This document shows, one piece after another, positions 1 through 6,001 of a stretch of DNA of 32,549 nt. The notes below the pieces were generated by a model. It did not search any database and was not told where the DNA came from. It saw only the letters and a program-made list of their open reading frames with translations. The number at the start of each line of letters is the position of its first letter. Positions within the stretch are counted from its first letter, which is position 1. The stretch comes from Bacillota bacterium (GTDB lineage Bacteria > Bacillota > UBA994): the NCBI GenBank assembly GCA_018725275.1, contig QLUC01000004.1:1-32549 (forward strand). The letters are read 5' to 3'. The translations under genes were made by a program, and so were the position numbers.

Positions 1-8
1 TCTTAGAC

Positions 9-57
9 AAAAATAAAAACCACCCACCGATAAAATCCTTTTATCAATAGATGGTAG
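9..57 (-). terminator. Probable ssrA terminator
   Basis: Just past the tmRNA 3' end the minus strand has a stem of seven base pairs (GATAAAA / TTTTATC, bases 29-45, three-base loop), weakly extended outward by CCACC-type pairing, then a T-rich run at 19-9. The core stem is AT-rich, so the call rests mainly on the T run and the position directly after ssrA. Confidence 0.5.
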
Positions 58-63
58 TTAATT

Positions 64-414
64 TGGTGGAGGCGGGGGGAGTCGAACCCACCGTCCGAAG
101 ATATGCCTGCCAGCGCTTCTCCGAGTGCAGTCAGCGATTTGGTGATTCGCCCCTTCCTACGCCCACTGACGGGCTGAGGACCTCGCTAGTCTATTGTTTT
201 CGGGAGACTTACTAGACGCTCAGTAACCCTACTCCTGCTTTCATGACGCCAGTGACCGCCCTCGCAGGAAAAGTGCGGGCCGACGACTGCCTAACTAGGC
301 AGCGAACGCTAACTTGTTGTTTGCGTTTGTTTTAGTTTTCCCTGTTTTACGGGTATCAGGACCCCGACTCGCTGCACTGACCAACTCTACCCCCGTCGAA
401 ACCTTTACGCCCCC
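64..414 (-). ncRNA. ssrA: transfer-messenger RNA (tmRNA)
   Basis: Rescues ribosomes stalled on broken mRNAs together with SmpB, adding a degradation tag. The 5' end on the minus strand reads GGGGGCGTAAAGGTTTCGAC and the 3' end carries a T-arm (GGTTCGACTCC) and an encoded CCA. The ends pair as a seven-base acceptor stem (GGGGGCG with CGCCTCC, one G-U). Length 351 nt is normal. The tag frame ends ...NANNKLAFAA before a TAG at 297-295; by comparison with the Bacillus tag (GKTNSF...ALAA) the encoded part is probably GKTKTNANNKLAFAA, about 298-342, though the exact resume codon is inferred. It lies four bases behind the smpB stop, so it is probably made at least partly by processing of a smpB-ssrA transcript. 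Confidence 0.96.
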
Positions 415-418
415 AAAT

Positions 419-901
419 TTATGCCTCGCCTTTTTGGCGAAGACGAAAGGCCTGCTCAATGTCACGCTTGGCTTCTTTATCGGCTTCGGCTTCGCGTTTA
501 TCGTGAACTTTCTTGCCGCGCGCCAAGCCAAGTGCTACTTTTATTTTACCTCTTTTTTGATAAAGTCGCAAGGCCACTAAAGTGTAGCCTTTTTGCATGG
601 TTAGGCCGATAAGGCGGTTTATCTCACGTTTATGCAGGAGTAGCTTTCTTTGACGGCGCGGCTCGTGGTTAAACTGGTTCCCTTGGTCATAGGGGCTGAT
701 ATGGGCATTAATCAGGTAGCACTCGCCGTCAACAATAGCGGCATAGCTGTCCCTCAAGTTGGCTTTGCCCTTCCTGATGGACTTTACCTCGGTGCCGGCC
801 AGAGCTAAGCCCGCTTCATAGGTTTCGTCAATAAAGTAGTCGTGGTAGGCCTTGCGATTGTCGGCAAAAAGTTTTTCTTTGTCTTTTTCTTGTTTAGTCA
901 T
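419..901 (-). CDS. smpB: SsrA-binding protein SmpB
   Basis: Binds the tRNA-like part of tmRNA and delivers it to stalled ribosomes in trans-translation. The 160-aa product has the family signatures: ADNRKAYHDYFI near residue 14, then AGLALAGTEVKSIRKGKANL, the YLINAHISPY strand, and the basic tail with ALGLARGKKVHDKR that enters the mRNA channel. The ATG at 901 follows GAGGAG, which lies inside the last codons of lysS (stop 907-909), so translation is coupled to lysS. It is followed after four bases by its partner RNA, ssrA. A small TCGCC-AAAAA-GGCGA hairpin lies in its last codons (425-439). Confidence 0.97.
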   Translation of the reverse strand: MTKQEKDKEKLFADNRKAYHDYFIDETYEAGLALAGTEVKSIRKGKANLRDSYAAIVDGECYLINAHISPYDQGNQFNHEPRRQRKLLLHKREINRLIGLTMQKGYTLVALRLYQKRGKIKVALGLARGKKVHDKREAEADKEAKRDIEQAFRLRQKGEA

Positions 902-906
902 CTTAA

Positions 907-2364
907 TTACTCCTCAAGGGGGCGCATGGTGGGGAACAGCACCGCATCGCGTATATTGGGCAGGTCGAGCAAGATTTGCATGAGGCGGTCCACACCGAGT
1001 CCCCAGCCAGAAATTGGCGGCATACCGTATTCCATGGCCTTGAGGTAGTCTTTATCCATGGGCATGGCCTCGGCATCGCCCTGGGTGCGGAGCGCACTCT
1101 GCATCTCTAAGCGCTGCTCTTGCTCTAGGGGGTCGACCAACTCGGAGTAACCATTGATAATCTCCGCGCCATCGACGACCAGCTGAAAGCGATCAGCACG
1201 CGAGGCATCGAGGTCATTGGCACGAGCGAGTGGCGAAAGCTCGATTGGGTGCATTATGAGGAAGGTTGGATTAATGAGCTTGGGACGACTTACTTTCTTG
1301 TAGAGCAGGTCGACCAAGTTGCCCTTGCCTAGTTTTTTTAAGTTGGCGTGCTCAAGCTGAATGCCGCGCGCCAAGATGGCGCTTAAAAGCGCTGGAGCAT
1401 CCTCGCATTGGTCAATATCGATAGCACAATCCTTTAAGATGAGCTCACGGAAAGTTACCACCGGCCACTCTCCGCCAAAGTCCACCGCCTCACCCCGTAT
1501 GTTCACCACCGCCGAACCGAAAAGTTTGGTCACAACATGGACAACCATCTCGCGCATGAGCCGCATATTGTCCTCATAGTCAAAGTACGCGCTATAGCCC
1601 TCGATCATGGTAAAATCTTGCAGATGCGCAGGGCTGATGCCTTCGTTGCGGAAACAACGGGCAACCTCAAAGACATGGACGAAGCCCCCGACCACGAGAC
1701 GCTTTAGATACATCTCGGGGGCGATGCGGAGGTAGAGGTCGATGTCTAGGGCATTGTGATGCGTAACAAAGGGTGCGGCCAAGGCGCCTGAGGGTTGGTT
1801 GGTGAGGATTTGGGTCTCGACCTCGATGAATTCGCGACTTTCTAAGAAGTTGCGGACTTCTCTGAGCAGGCGCGAGCGCAGAAGGAAGACCCGGCGGCTC
1901 TCCGGACTGGAGATAAGGTCGAGGTAGCGCTGACGATAGATGGCTTCGACATCCTTGAGGCCATGCCATTTTTCGGGGAGCTCGCGGAGGGCCTTACCGA
2001 GGAAGGTATACGAGGCAGCCTGCACCGTCTTCTCTCCGGTCTTGGTGGTGAAGGTGGTGCCAGCCACGCCTAAAAAGTCCCCAATGTCGATGATGCGATG
2101 AAAAACATCGTACTGCTCGCCGAGCAAATCCTTCTTTAGGGCCACTTGCACCTTGCCGTTAATGTCCTGTAAATGCACGAAGGTGAGCTTGCCCATCTTA
2201 CGAATGGCGACAATGCGGCCTGCCACCCGCACATCTGATATCTCGTCCGGCAGATGCGCGGCCTGAGTGAGGGTGTGCGAAACCGCATAACGGGCGGGGT
2301 AGGGGTCAAGGCCGAGCTCCTGCAAGGTCCGTAGTTTCTCTAATCTATAATCCTGTGCACCCAA
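907..2364 (-). CDS. lysS: Lysyl-tRNA synthetase, class II
   Basis: Charges tRNA-Lys with lysine using ATP in the cytoplasm. The 485-aa protein has an N-terminal OB-fold (about 45-140, VRVAGRIVAIRKMGKLTFVH) and a class II catalytic core: motif 2 FRNEGISPAHLQDFTMIE and motif 3 GWGLGVDRLMQILLD followed by NIRDAVLFPTMRP. The Lys-type NGYSELVDPLEQ segment is present. Motif 2 departs from the usual HNPEFTMLE, so this is a divergent LysRS rather than the common LysS. The start is TTG at 2364, eight bases after AAGGAGG; no ATG fits as well. It has its own strong promoter upstream and is cotranscribed with smpB and ssrA. Confidence 0.93.
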   Translation of the reverse strand: MGAQDYRLEKLRTLQELGLDPYPARYAVSHTLTQAAHLPDEISDVRVAGRIVAIRKMGKLTFVHLQDINGKVQVALKKDLLGEQYDVFHRIIDIGDFLGVAGTTFTTKTGEKTVQAASYTFLGKALRELPEKWHGLKDVEAIYRQRYLDLISSPESRRVFLLRSRLLREVRNFLESREFIEVETQILTNQPSGALAAPFVTHHNALDIDLYLRIAPEMYLKRLVVGGFVHVFEVARCFRNEGISPAHLQDFTMIEGYSAYFDYEDNMRLMREMVVHVVTKLFGSAVVNIRGEAVDFGGEWPVVTFRELILKDCAIDIDQCEDAPALLSAILARGIQLEHANLKKLGKGNLVDLLYKKVSRPKLINPTFLIMHPIELSPLARANDLDASRADRFQLVVDGAEIINGYSELVDPLEQEQRLEMQSALRTQGDAEAMPMDKDYLKAMEYGMPPISGWGLGVDRLMQILLDLPNIRDAVLFPTMRPLEE

Positions 2365-2378
2365 GACCGACGCCTCCT

Positions 2379-2408
2379 TACATGACCCAAGGCCCCCAAA
2401 ATGGAGGC
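2379..2408 (-). other. Leader hairpin upstream of lysS
   Basis: Within the predicted 5' leader the minus strand can form an eight-base-pair stem, AGGCCTCC-ATTTT-GGGGGCCT (one T-G pair), just before the lysS ribosome-binding site. No T run follows, so it is not an obvious terminator, and no T-box landmarks (specifier loop, TGGN bulge) are visible. It may affect leader stability or be incidental. Limits are approximate. Confidence 0.3.
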
Positions 2409-2427
2409 CTCCTCGGGCTGTTGCTCA

Positions 2428-2456
2428 ATTGTACAGAGAAAGGCAGTTGCTGTCAA
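2428..2456 (-). promoter_or_regulatory. Sigma-A promoter for lysS-smpB-ssrA
   Basis: On the minus strand TTGACA (2456-2451) and TACAAT (2433-2428) are separated by exactly 17 bases: a perfect -35 and a five-of-six -10. The -35 begins directly after the TAG of the upstream ABC ATPase gene. Predicted transcript start is near 2421, giving a leader of about 57 bases before the TTG start. Confidence 0.85.
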
Positions 2457-3116
2457 CTAACCGTCTTGGATCATGCCGTCAGCCAGGCGAATTACCCTTT
2501 CGCTCCGGCGGGCTATGTCCATGTTGTGGGTGACGAGGATCACCGTGAGCCCTTGGCGGTGCAAATCGTTAAACAGGGACATGACTTTTTCGCTATTCTT
2601 GCTATCTAGGTTGCCGGTGGGCTCATCGGCCAGCAAAATCTTGGGGCTGTTAATCAGGGCCCTGGCGATGGCCACCCGCTGCATTTCGCCTCCGCTCAGT
2701 TCACGCGGCAGATGGTTGCGGCGAGAACTGAGTCCGACAATCTCTAGTAGGTCTAGGGCTCGGCTTTTACCGGTGGGGTTAAAGAGTAGAGGTAACTCGA
2801 CATTCTCTTTGACGGTCAAGGTGGGGAGCAAGAAAAATTGCTGGAATACAAACCCAATATTCTGTTGGCGCACTTTCACGAGTTGGCTTTCTTGAAGGCC
2901 GGCGACTTCTTGCCCATTTAACAGATAGCTGCCGGAGCTAGGCGTGTCTAAGCAGCCCAAAAGGTTCATGAAGGTAGTCTTGCCGGACCCGGAGGGGCCG
3001 ACCAAGGAAATGAGTTCTCCTTGTTTGACGGTAAGGCTGGCCTCTTGCAGGGCGTGTACTGTCTCGCTACCCCGGTGGTAGTTCTTGCTAAGTTTATCTG
3101 TAACCACGAGGTTCAT
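2457..3116 (-). CDS. ABC transporter ATP-binding protein (MacB/LolD type)
   Basis: Supplies ATP hydrolysis to the adjacent MacB-type permease at the inner face of the membrane. The 219-aa product is a single nucleotide-binding domain with Walker A GPSGSGKTT, Q-loop FVFQQFFLL, signature LSGGEMQR, Walker B ILLADEPTGNLD and the switch His in VTHN; the family D/E-EPTGNLDS run is typical of MacB/LolD/FtsE exporters. The ATG at 3116 begins one base after the permease stop and sits eight bases after AAGGAG, better than an upstream in-frame GTG at 3125 that overlaps this SD. It shares the BlaI-operator-controlled unit with the permease. Substrate is unknown. Confidence 0.93.
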   Translation of the reverse strand: MNLVVTDKLSKNYHRGSETVHALQEASLTVKQGELISLVGPSGSGKTTFMNLLGCLDTPSSGSYLLNGQEVAGLQESQLVKVRQQNIGFVFQQFFLLPTLTVKENVELPLLFNPTGKSRALDLLEIVGLSSRRNHLPRELSGGEMQRVAIARALINSPKILLADEPTGNLDSKNSEKVMSLFNDLHRQGLTVILVTHNMDIARRSERVIRLADGMIQDG

Positions 3117-3117
3117 G

Positions 3118-4278
3118 CTATTCACTCCTTATCGCTTCCATGGGACTAAGTTGTGAGGCCCTGATGGCTGGATAGGCTCCGGCCACCAAACCGAGCAACA
3201 AGGCGCTGAAAAGACTGATAAAAACCATCTCGAGGTCGAATACTAAGAGGTCGCCCAGGGGAGCGAAGGGGATTACCCCGCGGATAAGAGGCTCAATTAA
3301 CCTGCCACCTCCAAGGGACGCCAAGATGCCCAGCACGCCGCCCGAAAGAGATAACAAGACGCTTTCAATCCACACGAGCGAGATGATGTCGCTCTGACTG
3401 GCTCCAACTGCCTTCATCATGCCAATTTCACGCGTGCGCTCGAACACCGACATGAGGATGCTATTCATGACCCCCAGCGCACTGATGACCACCGCAATGA
3501 CCACGATCGAATTGATCATGGCCTGGGCAGAACTCATCAAGGTCTGCGCCGTGGCCAAAACCTGCGACATGGTGATAGCCTGGACGTCGGGCAACGATTC
3601 AACGCTGTCCACTACCTGTTGCACCAGGCTCAAATCTTCTAATTGAATGGCGATAGAGGTAACTTTGCCGGCGGCGTTAAAGATTTCTTGCGCTGTCAGC
3701 AACGGCAGGTAGATAAACTGGTCATCCTGAGTGCCTGTTTTTTCGAGCAAGCCGCTGATGACAAACTCTCGCTCGACCCCGGGCAGGCGGTAAATGCCCC
3801 CTATGTCTAAGCCCATCGCCGTGGCCATGACCTCAGGCAAAATAACGGAGTTGGCATCGACAAACATTGTGCCGCGAACGGTCCACCATGGCCTCATAGC
3901 GAAGGATTCTTCGTTCATCCCAAAGATGACGATGTTCTTGCCGTGAGGGATAACTAGCAGGTTCATAAACATGCCCACAGCATTTTGCACATTGGGCATC
4001 TCCCTAATGCGCGCGACATCCTCGACGTTCAAATAGTCCTCAATGACCCCGCCGTGCATAATGAGGGCGGTGGCTTCGTAAGGGCAGCCCTTGGCGATGG
4101 CCAGCATATGGGCGCCTAATCTATTGAGTTCTTGCCGCATCGAGGCCTCGTAGCCCTTACTAAAGGCCATAAAGCTAAAAAGCATAGATATGCCGATAGC
4201 TATCCCGAGGACGGTCAAAAAAGTGCGAAAACGTCGGCGCAAGAGATTCTTCAGCGCTACCTGCAGGTATTTGAACAC
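3118..4278 (-). CDS. MacB/FtsX-family ABC transporter permease
   Basis: Membrane half of an exporter-type ABC system that works with the ATPase just downstream. The 386-aa protein has the MacB layout: TM1 near residues 19-42 (FRTFLTVLGIAIGISMLFSF), a long extracytoplasmic MacB_PCD region to about 255, then three C-terminal TM helices within an FtsX domain (MNSILMSVFERTREIGMMKAVGAS is the typical coupling loop) ending PAIRASQLSPMEAIR. The extracytoplasmic part has a lone Cys in GCPYEAT. The start at GTG 4278 is eight bases after AAGGAG; a GTG at 4284 is too close to it. The gene follows a terminator and a BlaI-like operator. MacB-type pumps export peptides, antibiotics or envelope molecules, or relay force to envelope hydrolases; which applies here is not visible. 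Confidence 0.9.
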   Translation of the reverse strand: MFKYLQVALKNLLRRRFRTFLTVLGIAIGISMLFSFMAFSKGYEASMRQELNRLGAHMLAIAKGCPYEATALIMHGGVIEDYLNVEDVARIREMPNVQNAVGMFMNLLVIPHGKNIVIFGMNEESFAMRPWWTVRGTMFVDANSVILPEVMATAMGLDIGGIYRLPGVEREFVISGLLEKTGTQDDQFIYLPLLTAQEIFNAAGKVTSIAIQLEDLSLVQQVVDSVESLPDVQAITMSQVLATAQTLMSSAQAMINSIVVIAVVISALGVMNSILMSVFERTREIGMMKAVGASQSDIISLVWIESVLLSLSGGVLGILASLGGGRLIEPLIRGVIPFAPLGDLLVFDLEMVFISLFSALLLGLVAGAYPAIRASQLSPMEAIRSE

Positions 4279-4296
4279 GGGCACAACTCCTTTTTC

Positions 4297-4313
4297 TACT
4301 ACACACTGTAGTA
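4297..4313. promoter_or_regulatory. BlaI-type operator 1 (ABC exporter unit)
   Basis: Perfect 17-bp dyad TACTACA-CAC-TGTAGTA. The TACA/TGTA core resembles known BlaI/MecI operators. On the minus strand it overlaps a TATACT hexamer (4315-4310) that could be the -10 of the permease promoter (its -35 is poor), so a bound repressor would block transcription of the ABC genes. An equivalent dyad lies at 5977-5993. Confidence 0.78.
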
Positions 4314-4323
4314 TAACGTTCCG

Positions 4324-4342
4324 AAAAAAAGCCCCGCGGGGC
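4324..4342 (-). terminator. Terminator after the M56 protease gene
   Basis: Minus-strand GCCCCGCGGGGC, a self-complementary GC stem, followed by seven T. It overlaps the stop codon of the protease gene and separates the regulator unit from the ABC unit, which then restarts from its own operator-controlled promoter. Confidence 0.8.
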
Positions 4343-5250
4343 TAACATAGGCCGAGGATGGTCGAGGACAACAGCGCCAGCAACAGCCACAAGGGCACCA
4401 AAGCAACTTGCCGGTGGTCGCTTAATATAGCCCGAATGCGCCGGGATATTGAGGACGGGCGGTAGAAGTGGCTATGTTGCCAAGCGAAGCAAGAGAGATC
4501 CTGGCCCCGTCGCGCTACCTTGAGAATGGCACCCGCGAGGTCGGTCCCAGTGCAGCGCCCAAGAGATGCATAGTCTGCAGCCATCTCGCGCTCGGCGGCA
4601 TAACTCGCCCACGCCAAGTGGGCAAAGGGTGAAAAAAACGCCAAATCTCGCAGCACATGCACTAAATTATAGACGTTGTCCCCCCCGGCTATGTGCGCGA
4701 GCTCGTGCGCGAGCACTGCCTTTAGCTCTTCATCCCCGAGAAGCTCCAGCAAACCACGCGTCAAGACCAATTCCGGTCGAAACACCCCCCGAACAAAGGC
4801 CATCGGGTAGTGGCTATCGAGCACCGCCACCGTGAGTTCTTCCGTATATCCGAGCTCCGGTAACAATGCATAAACTCGACCGCTATGGAACCGGTCGGTT
4901 ATCTCTCGTCCCAGCTTAGCTCTCTTAGTCGCTACTTGCCAAACACGCCAAGCGACATATCCTATCAAAAGCACTACGGTGAACGGCGCAAGAAATTCGC
5001 TATAGTAAGCTGATAGAGTGCAAATTCGGATGGCACCGGGGGTTCCCACCATGTCGCAACCAGCAGTCATGTGGCGCAAGTAGTAGCTGTAAGTAAACAT
5101 CGGCAAGAGCAAAGCGCTGGCATAAAGCATCATCTTGCTGCGGGGTGCCAGTGGCAACAACATACTGAGGAGCATCGCCCCACTGTAAAGGATCGCGCCA
5201 CTGACGGTGACGTACAGAAGATACGGGGCCACAATTAGCGCAAAATCCAC
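4342..5250 (-). CDS. M56-family (BlaR1-like) membrane zinc peptidase
   Basis: Likely cleaves or otherwise inactivates the BlaI-type repressor encoded just upstream. The 302-aa protein has predicted TM segments near 5-32, 38-57, 85-105 and 285-302, and a cytosolic peptidase domain with the zinc motif HELAH at 182-186 and EREMAAD about 220-226 supplying the third ligand. Unlike staphylococcal BlaR1/MecR1 (about 585-600 aa) it ends right after the last TM helix and has no penicillin-binding sensor domain, so the signal must be sensed by the short outer loops, including a segment with Cys65 and Cys77, or by a partner. The start is GTG at 5250, two bases after the blaI-like stop, with a G-rich SD. 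Confidence 0.88.
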   Translation of the reverse strand: MDFALIVAPYLLYVTVSGAILYSGAMLLSMLLPLAPRSKMMLYASALLLPMFTYSYYLRHMTAGCDMVGTPGAIRICTLSAYYSEFLAPFTVVLLIGYVAWRVWQVATKRAKLGREITDRFHSGRVYALLPELGYTEELTVAVLDSHYPMAFVRGVFRPELVLTRGLLELLGDEELKAVLAHELAHIAGGDNVYNLVHVLRDLAFFSPFAHLAWASYAAEREMAADYASLGRCTGTDLAGAILKVARRGQDLSCFAWQHSHFYRPSSISRRIRAILSDHRQVALVPLWLLLALLSSTILGLC

Positions 5251-5252
5251 CC

Positions 5253-5684
5253 CTAGCCCCCCCTACGGCGCTTGAGCATCTCTTCAAGTTGCCGCAACTC
5301 CTCGGAACTTACCCTATCAAGACAGGTCGCGAAATGCGACATGGTCTGGGCGGCGTGCGAGGACAGCAAAGCATTGACTACCTCGCCCACGGCCTGCGAC
5401 ACAAATGCCTGGCGAGTGAGGGTCGGGCGATAAAGGTAGGAGTTGCCATCAGCAACCCGTGTCAGCAAACCTTTTTCGGCCAGGCGCGTCATGACCGTCA
5501 TTACGGTGGTATAAGCGAGATCGCGCTTAGGGAGGAGGACATTATGCACCTCACGCACCGTCATCTCTCCGGCAGACCAAACAGCTTCCATAATGTCCGC
5601 CTCCAACTCACCGAGAACCTGCCCTAACCCCGCCCTTTGCGTCCTAAACTCGGGAGCGACCGGACGCTGCGGTCTTACCATCAC
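5253..5684 (-). CDS. BlaI/MecI-family transcriptional repressor
   Basis: Winged-helix repressor that should bind the TACTACA-N3-TGTAGTA dyads at 4297 and 5977 as a dimer. The 143-aa product matches the BlaI family: LGELEADIMEAVWSAGEMTVREV, then LAYTTVMTVMTRLAEKGLL (recognition helix and wing, about 50-75) and DGNSYLYRPTLTRQAF, ending in a helical dimer and protease-target region. It overlaps the 91-aa gene stop by one base (GTG at 5684); an ATG at 5681 is an equally good start. With the downstream M56 gene it forms a BlaI-BlaR1 type pair. There is no beta-lactamase gene nearby; the visible target is the ABC exporter. Confidence 0.92.
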   Translation of the reverse strand: MMVRPQRPVAPEFRTQRAGLGQVLGELEADIMEAVWSAGEMTVREVHNVLLPKRDLAYTTVMTVMTRLAEKGLLTRVADGNSYLYRPTLTRQAFVSQAVGEVVNALLSSHAAQTMSHFATCLDRVSSEELRQLEEMLKRRRGG

Positions 5685-5959
5685 TACCTGCCCAGCTCAT
5701 AGAAGCGTCCCTGCCCCGCCCAACCAAGGCGAGTGAGCCTTTGCCCATTTTCCCTAATTTCGATTTCAATATGGCAACCATAATCGATGACTTCGGCCGA
5801 AAGATTTGTTAAGCCTGGGTTTGCCTGCTGATAAAAAGCTAAGGCTTCACGCTCGATCGCAGCAAAGTCCCCGCCAGAGTTCAGATTTTGCCAGTAGTTA
5901 TAACCAAAAAAAGCAACCGCCACAACCAAGACACCAATGAGGATATGAATAGGTTTCAC
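5684..5959 (-). CDS. Small membrane-anchored protein, unknown function
   Basis: Not recognised. The 91-aa product starts with a short MKPIH head, one hydrophobic helix (about 6-22, ending FFGYNYW), and an outward-facing domain of about 65 residues with a single Cys in DYGCHIEIEI and a C-terminal GWAGQGRFYELGR. GTG at 5959 is preferred because AAGGAG lies nine bases ahead; an ATG at 5968 directly abuts that SD. It is the first gene of the blaI-M56 unit, directly behind operator 2, and overlaps blaI by one base. By position it could be the missing signal sensor for the domain-poor M56 protein, an inhibitor of it, or an exporter accessory subunit; this is inference. Confidence 0.75.
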   Translation of the reverse strand: MKPIHILIGVLVVAVAFFGYNYWQNLNSGGDFAAIEREALAFYQQANPGLTNLSAEVIDYGCHIEIEIRENGQRLTRLGWAGQGRFYELGR

Positions 5960-5976
5960 TCGACACATCTCCTTCT

Positions 5977-5993
5977 TACTACAACATGTAGTA
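5977..5993. promoter_or_regulatory. BlaI-type operator 2 (autoregulation of the blaI-M56 unit)
   Basis: Perfect 17-bp dyad TACTACA-ACA-TGTAGTA with the same arms and the same three-base spacer as the one at 4297-4313. It lies between the stop of the cyclic-di-GMP gene and the SD of the 91-aa gene. A weak promoter (TTTACA, 17 bases, TAAGCT on the minus strand) lies within the end of the upstream gene. Confidence 0.78.
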
Positions 5994-6001
5994 GCTCTAG
6001 C

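Noticed and set aside
295..531. 78-aa minus-strand frame ending in LAFAA
   Set aside because: Its end is the tmRNA tag frame; the rest runs through tmRNA and out-of-frame smpB, so it is not a gene.
2365..2456. T-box or other riboswitch upstream of lysS
   Set aside because: The leader is only about 57 bases and shows no specifier loop, T-box sequence or terminator.
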